This document shows positions 13,589-19,037 of a DNA stretch of 19,037 bases, in pieces; the first letter of the stretch is position 1; each line of letters opens with the position of its first letter. Below the pieces are notes generated by a model that worked only from the letters and a program-made list of their open reading frames with translations, did not search any database and was not told where the DNA came from. Made by a program: the position numbers and the translations under genes. Where the stretch lies: positions 1 to 19,037 of the forward strand of contig MGXG01000002.1 of assembly GCA_001801285.1 (NCBI GenBank), given 5' to 3'. The DNA is from Gammaproteobacteria bacterium GWE2_37_16. GTDB lineage: Bacteria > Pseudomonadota > Gammaproteobacteria > UBA9339.

Positions 13589-15982
13589 ATGACAACAATA
13601 AGACAACGCGGGTTAGAACGGGAACAGGAACAGGCTTCGAGCTTGCTGATTCGTGATACTCGCACCATGGAACAAAAGCTTGGAGATTTTTTCAAAAATC
13701 CCAATTCTGTTGCCATACTTTTAATTACTTTCGCCGTAGGCAGTTTTGTCGTGCCCGCTGCTTCCGATTTACTTTTGCTATTTGGAATTATTAGCTTTTG
13801 TATCGTAATATCTCAAAAACAAACTTTGCCATTTCGTTTGCCGAAAAGGGCAAAAATGAAAGACTACAATAGCCCGGAACCTGGCAGCAATAAACCTAGC
13901 ATGGCTGCTGGGATCTATTACTTTGGCAACGAAAAAAAAGACGATTTGGAATTATGGTTTACCAATGAGGACATGCGTACTCACGTCCTGATGTTTGGTA
14001 CAACCGGTAGTGGTAAAACTGAATCCTTAATCTCCATTGCATATAATGCTTTGATTCAAAGTAGTGGTTTTATTTATGTTGATGGAAAAGGCGATAATGC
14101 TCTATTTTCCAAAATCTTTTCTTTATGCCGTTCGATGGGACGAGAGGATGATTTGCTCCTCATTAACTTCATGACTGGGGCTCGCGATATTATTGGTCCG
14201 CAAGAAAAACGTCTATCCAATACCATGAACCCATTTGCGCGTGGTTCTTCGAGTATGCTTTCTCAATTGGTAATAAGTTTAATGGAATCATCCTCAGGCA
14301 AAGCTGATGGAGATATGTGGAAAGGGCGTGCCATATCCTTTGTTGAAGCGTTGATGAAAGTTTTAGTTGCGATGCGTGATGCTGGTCACATTTTATTGGA
14401 TGCCAATACCATACGTAATTATTTTATTTTGGAACGTTTAGAATCAATAGTTTTAGATAAATTGTTCATCCGCGATAATCAAGATCCTGTTAGCCTGGAA
14501 GGATTGCCTGATGTTGTCTTGGAACCTATTACCATGTATTTAATCAACTTACCTGGTTACAATAAAGCTAAAAAAGGTAAGCAAGTTTCACAAGTCTACG
14601 AGCAGCACGGTTTTATCACCATGCAATTAACCAGGGTTTTTGGTTCTTTAGCGGACACTTATGGACATATTTTACGTACCAATCTGCCTGAAGTTGATTT
14701 ACGCGATGTGTTTTTAAATCGACGTATTTTGATTGTACTTTTGCCAGCTTTAGAAAAATCTCCTGATGAATTAGCTAACTTGGGGAAAATCATAATTGCT
14801 TCCCTGAAAGTCAGTATGGCTGCTGGATTAGGTGATGAAGTTGAAGGTTATTACTCTAAAATCATTGATCGCAAGCCAACTACAGCTACTTCGCCATTTT
14901 TATGTATTTTGGACGAATATGGTTACTACGCCGTACCTGGTTTTGCTATAGTACCAGCGCAAGCTCGATCTTTAGGTTTCTCGGTTATATTCGCCGGACA
15001 AGATTTACCAGCCTTACAAAAAGCTTCCAAAGAGGAAGCTGCCACTATTGGCGCTAATACCAACATAAAAATTTGTATGAAATTAGAAGATCCTATGGAA
15101 ACATGGGAATTTTTTATGAAAAGTGCTGGTGAATCTTATGTGGCGCATGTTGGAGGGTTTCAAACTGATAACCGCAGTATTTCCGGTAGCTATATGGACA
15201 CAAAGAGCGCTCAACTGGAAAAGCGTTCTCGTATCGACCTGCAAGATTTAAAAGAACAGGGCTTAGGCGAAGCGCACATCTTCTTTAAATCACGCATTAT
15301 ACGAGCCAAAATGTTCTATGCTAACCCACAACCAATCAAAGAAATTCGCCTCAACCAGTTCGTTAAAGTGGATTGTCCTTCTGACGCTGTTTTACGCACT
15401 TTGGTGGCTGGTTTTGAAAGTTTCAAACAATTGGTTAGTAAAGAGCAACCCCCATTTCAGGATGTTGATATTGCAACTAATGATGATGCAAGCAGTATAC
15501 TCAATCTTTTCAAAGAAAAAGAAGAGTTATCACCGATCGAACGAGGTATTAATACATTATTATCTTATCATAAACGCGAAATTCCAAAACCAATGGCAGA
15601 AGAAGAAGTGGTTGCGCCTGAGGGACAAATAAATATCTTTACTAAACTTACTATTTCGGATTATTTGCAACAATATTTGCTTACGACAGACAAAGATAAT
15701 TTCTCCAAACCTATTTTATTACAACAACCTACGCATCAATATATCGAATACGTAGAACGCTCCTTCGGCAAAACCGAACAGTATGCCGCCAATATCGCTA
15801 TGGAATTTATTAAAGATATGCAGGCAGCAACGTTGTATCCGCCTGTTTTCCCGTCCATTCCAACGGCTAACGAATTGACATCTTTAGTAGGGATTATTAT
15901 CGATCATGTAGCAATAAAGAAAAAAGAGTTTGAGGCGCAACAACAAGCAGTGGCGGCAGCTGGTGGGGGAGAGACGAATTAA
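13589..15982 (+). CDS. icmO: Dot/Icm type IV coupling ATPase IcmO (DotL)
   Basis: Inner-membrane ATPase of the VirD4/TraG type that selects and energises Dot/Icm substrates. It has 797 residues (about 783 in L. pneumophila). Two membrane helices lie at about 40-77 (SVAILLITFAVGSFVVPAA, then DLLLLFGIISFCIVI). The NTPase domain has Walker A GTTGSGKTES near 136-145 and Walker B CILDEYGYY near 438-446, followed by VIFAGQDLPAL. The C-terminal extension (about 590-797) corresponds to the region that in Legionella docks DotN, IcmS-IcmW and LvgA; here it ends in Gln/Ala and Gly-rich sequence. GGGA immediately before the ATG acts as ribosome site. It is the last gene of the icm block here; icmN/dotK does not follow. 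Confidence 0.97.
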   Translation: MTTIRQRGLEREQEQASSLLIRDTRTMEQKLGDFFKNPNSVAILLITFAVGSFVVPAASDLLLLFGIISFCIVISQKQTLPFRLPKRAKMKDYNSPEPGSNKPSMAAGIYYFGNEKKDDLELWFTNEDMRTHVLMFGTTGSGKTESLISIAYNALIQSSGFIYVDGKGDNALFSKIFSLCRSMGREDDLLLINFMTGARDIIGPQEKRLSNTMNPFARGSSSMLSQLVISLMESSSGKADGDMWKGRAISFVEALMKVLVAMRDAGHILLDANTIRNYFILERLESIVLDKLFIRDNQDPVSLEGLPDVVLEPITMYLINLPGYNKAKKGKQVSQVYEQHGFITMQLTRVFGSLADTYGHILRTNLPEVDLRDVFLNRRILIVLLPALEKSPDELANLGKIIIASLKVSMAAGLGDEVEGYYSKIIDRKPTTATSPFLCILDEYGYYAVPGFAIVPAQARSLGFSVIFAGQDLPALQKASKEEAATIGANTNIKICMKLEDPMETWEFFMKSAGESYVAHVGGFQTDNRSISGSYMDTKSAQLEKRSRIDLQDLKEQGLGEAHIFFKSRIIRAKMFYANPQPIKEIRLNQFVKVDCPSDAVLRTLVAGFESFKQLVSKEQPPFQDVDIATNDDASSILNLFKEKEELSPIERGINTLLSYHKREIPKPMAEEEVVAPEGQINIFTKLTISDYLQQYLLTTDKDNFSKPILLQQPTHQYIEYVERSFGKTEQYAANIAMEFIKDMQAATLYPPVFPSIPTANELTSLVGIIIDHVAIKKKEFEAQQQAVAAAGGGETN

Positions 15983-16054
15983 GGAATGAAAGATTAGGAT
16001 ATATAAATACGATTACTATATAAATCAATGTGTTATTTTCGCAATTTGTAACAT

Positions 16055-16148
16055 CTCAAAAAGTTAGGAGCAAGGTTGATAAAACTTAAAACCCCTGTAT
16101 TTTTAAATCAAACAATACAGTATTTTTTAATCACCTACGGTTTTTGAG
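16055..16148. mobile_element. Miniature inverted-repeat element, short copy
   Basis: A 94-base element bounded by CTCAAAAAGTTAGG (from 16055) and CCTACGGTTTTTGAG (to 16148), which are inverted copies at the first eight bases and again at TAGG. An internal CTGTATT/AATACAG pair lies at 16095-16101 and 16114-16120. It aligns with 7212-7399 but lacks the central G/C-rich hairpin. It lies in the gap behind icmO. Confidence 0.65.
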
Positions 16149-16184
16149 TGCTTAATACAATTTGTAAAAAAACATTTATACAAT

Positions 16185-16209
16185 AAAAAAGCCCTGCAAG
16201 GGCTTGTTT
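16185..16209. terminator. Terminator-like hairpin between icmO and the phosphate genes
   Basis: AAGCCCT (16189-16195), loop GCA, AGGGCTT (16199-16205): seven perfect pairs. On the plus strand the tail is TTGTTTAG after the stem. Read on the minus strand it is followed by six T, so it may be bidirectional and is formally stronger in the direction in which no gene is seen. Confidence 0.65.
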
Positions 16210-16269
16210 AGAATAATTCAGGGCAAACGAGCGTGAGTGAGTTTTGACCTGGGTACAATTGAGGTTTTT

Positions 16270-16947
16270 ATGGCTGCCACCTATCTGTTAAATTTATTCG
16301 GTCATTCTCCAATCAGACCATTACAAGAACATATGAGCAAAGTACATCGCTGCGTTGAGGTACTCCCACTGTTCCTTGAGGCTGTATTAAAAAATGATTG
16401 GCTTATTGCTGAACAATACCAACAAAAAATTGCTGAACTGGAACGAGAAGCAGATGTAATTAAACGCGATTTACGTTCCCATCTACCAAAAAGCATTTTT
16501 ATGCCTGTATCACGTACTGATGTTTTAGAATTACTTACCGCACAAGATGGCATTGCTAATCAAACTCGCGATATTGCTGGTTTGATTTTTGGTCGTAAAA
16601 TGCAATTACCCCTAGAAATTGCTCCAAAAATTACTATGATTTTTCAACGGGCAGTTGATGCTGCGCTACAAGCTAAAAAAACTATTCAGGAACTGGAAGA
16701 AGTTTTTGAAGCTGGTTTTGGTGGTAGTGAAATGCAAATTATTCAGGAAATGATTAAACAACTTGATGCTATTGAAGCTGATACTGATAAAATTCAAACT
16801 GAAGCACGTAAAGCTTTATTTGGAATTGAAAAAAATCTTCCTCCTGTTGATGTAATATTTTTCTATAAACTAATTGAATGGGGTGGAGAATTAACCGACC
16901 GCGCACATCGCGTTGGCGGCAGGCTTTTAATGTTATTGGCACGATAA
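16270..16947 (+). CDS. PhoU-like DUF47 protein (TIGR00153 type)
   Basis: Cytoplasmic all-helical protein usually paired with Pit phosphate permeases and thought to regulate them. The ATG at 16270, preceded by GAGG, gives 225 residues, the typical length; a GTG at 16237 would add 11 residues outside the conserved part. Recognisable parts are FGHSPIRPLQEHM at the N-terminus, LEREADVIKRDLRSHLPKS (about 58-76), the central TRDIAG, and the C-terminal WGGELTDRAHRVGGRLLMLLAR. Repeated ExxxD-type acidic positions are like the metal-binding sites of PhoU. It is 15 bases upstream of the transporter gene, evidently one operon. Confidence 0.9.
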   Translation: MAATYLLNLFGHSPIRPLQEHMSKVHRCVEVLPLFLEAVLKNDWLIAEQYQQKIAELEREADVIKRDLRSHLPKSIFMPVSRTDVLELLTAQDGIANQTRDIAGLIFGRKMQLPLEIAPKITMIFQRAVDAALQAKKTIQELEEVFEAGFGGSEMQIIQEMIKQLDAIEADTDKIQTEARKALFGIEKNLPPVDVIFFYKLIEWGGELTDRAHRVGGRLLMLLAR

Positions 16948-16962
16948 TTCTTTCATTATTTT

Positions 16963-18213
16963 ATGAGTCACGAAGTCATCATTTTAGCACTAACTGCCTT
17001 TTGTGGGATTTTCCTTTCCTGGGGAGTTGGTGCTAATGATTTTTCCAATATTTTAAGTCCAGCTATTGGTTCTCGCGCAGTAAATGTTCGCCAAATTGTA
17101 GTTATTGCTCTAATTTTTGAATTATTGGGTGCTTTACTAGGTGGAGACAAAATAGCTGCTACTGTGCAAAATGGGATCATTAACACCGACCTTCTTGTCA
17201 ATACTCCACAAATTCTGGTTTATGGTATGTTAGCAGCCTTGCTTGCCAGTAGCGTCTGGATTGCCACCGCCAGCCATTTCGGCATTCCTGTTTCTTTGAC
17301 TAACGCTATTATTGGCTCGATTGTTGGTTTTGGTATGTTGGTTTTAGGATGGCACGCTATACATTGGAGATCCATTGGCAATATTGGGTTAAGTTGGATA
17401 ATTTGTCCTTGTGCAGCAAGTGTTGTTGCCTATTTGATATTTAATATCACGCAAAAAATTATTCTTAGCACTGTAGCGCCTTTAGATAAAGCTAAAAAAT
17501 ATTTGCCTTTTTACTTGTTTATTGTGGGCTTTATTTTATCCGAAATCACTGTTATTAAAGCACTAAAACATTTTTCTATCCAACTGCATCCTGTGGAAAA
17601 TATACTTATTGCTACCGCCTGTGGTATTGCTATTGTCATTAGTGGAAACATTTTACTAAAGAAAATCTATAATCAACCTTATGTTAATTACAAAGAACAA
17701 TTTGTCTTGGTCGAAAAGGCTTTTGCTTTTCTTATGATATTTACTTCCTGTGCGATGGTTTACGCGCACGGAGCCAATGATATTGCTACAGCAACTGGTC
17801 CTGTCATCACTATACTTCATTATGTACTTTCAGACTCAGTAGACCATAATAATAATTTGTTATTAGTGATTTTAACTTGCGGTTACGTTGGTGTAGCAAT
17901 AGGGTTTTTAACATTTGGTCGCAAAGTAATCGAAACGGTGGGTTCTGCCATTACTGAGTTAACGCCTATAAGAGCATTTTGCGCTACTTTTGCTGCAGCT
18001 ACTACTGTCGTAACTTCGACGAGTCTAGGGCTTCCAGTTTCGGCAACACAAACATTAGTTGGGGCAATTTTAGGAGTTGGTTTGGCGCGCGGTATTGGTG
18101 CTATCGATCTTCGAATTGTCCGCAATATTTTTATGTCCTGGTTTATTACCATACCAATCACAGGAGTACTAACCGCTATTTTCTTTTATGGTTTTAAAGG
18201 GATGTTTTCTTAA
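16963..18213 (+). CDS. pit: Inorganic phosphate transporter, Pit family
   Basis: Inner-membrane low-affinity phosphate permease (divalent metal-phosphate/H+ symport). It has 416 residues with about ten to eleven hydrophobic helices. The two family signatures are both present as inverted-repeat halves: GANDFSN near residues 23-29 and HGANDIATATGP near 269-280. Each half also has the ATSxxGxPVSxT-type segment (ATASHFGIPVSLTNAI and TSTSLGLPVSATQTLV). It is co-transcribed with the PhoU-like gene just upstream and convergent with engB, with only nine bases between the stop codons. Confidence 0.94.
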   Translation: MSHEVIILALTAFCGIFLSWGVGANDFSNILSPAIGSRAVNVRQIVVIALIFELLGALLGGDKIAATVQNGIINTDLLVNTPQILVYGMLAALLASSVWIATASHFGIPVSLTNAIIGSIVGFGMLVLGWHAIHWRSIGNIGLSWIICPCAASVVAYLIFNITQKIILSTVAPLDKAKKYLPFYLFIVGFILSEITVIKALKHFSIQLHPVENILIATACGIAIVISGNILLKKIYNQPYVNYKEQFVLVEKAFAFLMIFTSCAMVYAHGANDIATATGPVITILHYVLSDSVDHNNNLLLVILTCGYVGVAIGFLTFGRKVIETVGSAITELTPIRAFCATFAAATTVVTSTSLGLPVSATQTLVGAILGVGLARGIGAIDLRIVRNIFMSWFITIPITGVLTAIFFYGFKGMFS

Positions 18214-18222
18214 AAATTGTAC

Positions 18223-18825
18223 TCAAATCTTCAACCACAGATCCAATTGTTTAAATACCTCATTTAAACCAGTTCTTTCTTGTGCTGAAAAAAGCAACAC
18301 TGTGACCAAATCGCTATGCTGCTTTACCTCTTCCTGTACTTTTCTTAAAACAGCGTTGGCTTCAGAGCGTTTTAATTTGTCTGCTTTGGTTAATAAAATA
18401 CAAAGAGGCAATTTGCTCTCTATCGCCCAGTTTAATAATTCCAGATCATTCTCGCCTAAAGGATGTCTGCTATCCATCAATAAAAATAACCCGCGTAAAC
18501 TTTGGCGCTGCTCCAAATAACCATTAACCAGTTTATGCCAATTCTCCTGAATCGGTCCTGGCACTTTGGCATAGCCATACCCGGGTAAATCAATTAAACG
18601 TTTATTTTTGTCAATCAAGAAAACATTAATCAATTGCGTTACGCCTGGAGTTTTACCAACGCGTGCCAATCTTTTTATACCAGCAATGATATTAATAGCG
18701 CTGGATTTACCAACATTAGAGCGACCAATAAAAGCAACTTCATTACCAAAGTCAGGCGGCAAATGCGTAAGATGCGCAGCGCTTAATAAGAAAGTTACAT
18801 TGTCGGAATAACGAGTTTTTGCCAT
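18223..18825 (-). CDS. engB: Ribosome biogenesis GTP-binding protein EngB (YihA/YsxC)
   Basis: Small cytoplasmic GTPase required for large ribosomal subunit assembly and usually essential. It has 200 residues, the standard size. GTP-binding motifs: GRSNVGKSS at 34-42 (G1), TPGVT at 59-63 (G2), DLPGYG at 79-84 (G3), TKAD at 145-148 (G4) and FSA near the C-terminus (G5). On the minus strand, AAGG about ten bases before the ATG is a plausible ribosome site. It is convergent with pit. Confidence 0.97.
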   Translation of the reverse strand: MAKTRYSDNVTFLLSAAHLTHLPPDFGNEVAFIGRSNVGKSSAINIIAGIKRLARVGKTPGVTQLINVFLIDKNKRLIDLPGYGYAKVPGPIQENWHKLVNGYLEQRQSLRGLFLLMDSRHPLGENDLELLNWAIESKLPLCILLTKADKLKRSEANAVLRKVQEEVKQHSDLVTVLLFSAQERTGLNEVFKQLDLWLKI

Positions 18826-18851
18826 AAAAGCGCCTTTTTGAATTTTGAACC

Positions 18852-18881
18852 ATTTTAAATTAACCTGTTAAGGTTGTAACA
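18852..18881 (-). promoter_or_regulatory. Possible engB promoter with palindromic spacer
   Basis: On the minus strand TTACAA and TAAAAT (18852-18857) are separated by 16 bases. The spacer contains an inverted repeat with arms AACCT (18862-18866) and AGGTT (18871-18875), an operator-like placement. Confidence 0.35.
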
Positions 18882-19037
18882 GTTTAAAAAAGATATGTAA
18901 ATGAAAATCCCTTTAAAATCAATATATTATTTTAAAACTTAGAAATTTTCAGATATTAAATTATCAAAAAATACGGTATAGCACCTTTTAATATATTCTG
19001 CCATAATCTACATGATTAAATCTAAATAAAAAAATAA
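18882..19037. other. AT-rich right end of the window
   Basis: No gene seen. A copy of the recurrent motif, AATACGGTAT preceded by ATCAAAA, lies at 18963-18979 and may be an incomplete miniature element. The region probably continues as the regulatory side of engB and of an unseen neighbour. Confidence 0.4.

Noticed and set aside
15318..15632. Plus-strand open frame of 104 codons inside icmO
   Set aside because: It lies wholly within the conserved icmO frame and its product has no recognisable feature; it is a shadow frame.
16095..16120. CTGTATT...AATACAG as a LexA operator
   Set aside because: The spacing between CTGT and ACAG is far longer than the eight bases of a LexA box, and the same pair recurs inside the miniature element, where it is part of a repeat.

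Overview
The window looks like a chromosomal segment of a low-GC gammaproteobacterium of the order Legionellales, an intracellular lineage (Coxiellaceae, Legionella, Rickettsiella, Berkiella or Aquicella type). The main evidence is a contiguous core block of a Dot/Icm type IVB secretion system in the Legionella order: icmT, icmS, a variable gene in the icmR position, icmQ, icmP (dotM) and icmO (dotL). The proteobacterial order initiator tRNA - rimP - nusA - infB supports the same placement. The genus cannot be fixed from the sequence alone.

Left part (1-2354): an unrecognised 169-residue protein with a cysteine-clustered N-terminus faces a convergent, stand-alone murG whose motifs resemble the Bacillus-cereus-type MurG rather than the usual gammaproteobacterial dcw-cluster enzyme. 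A 575-base non-coding stretch with nested inverted repeats follows. Middle part (2355-9410): initiator tRNA-Met, a terminator or attenuator, rimP, nusA and infB (translation and transcription-elongation factors). The usual rbfA-truB-rpsO-pnp continuation is absent. A roughly 600-base AT-rich gap carrying a miniature inverted-repeat element separates infB from recA, which is followed by recX. REP-like palindromes sit behind rimP, nusA and recA.

Right part (9427-18825): a glycine-zipper/OmpA lipoprotein with its own good promoter precedes the icmT-icmS-FIR-icmQ-icmP-icmO block. IcmO/DotL is the coupling ATPase, IcmP/DotM its membrane partner, IcmS an effector chaperone, IcmT a small membrane protein, and IcmQ with its presumed IcmR-like chaperone a pore-forming/NAD-binding pair. 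The Legionella order would continue with icmN/dotK. Here a second copy of the miniature element and a terminator-like hairpin follow instead, then a two-gene phosphate module (PhoU-like DUF47 protein plus Pit transporter) and convergent engB, a ribosome-assembly GTPase.

No complete new defence or biosynthetic system is visible. The most novel items are the FIR-position gene, the cysteine-cluster protein, the atypical MurG, an initiator tRNA with an unusual 1-72 mismatch, and a family of miniature inverted-repeat elements sharing a CAATACCGTA-type motif.
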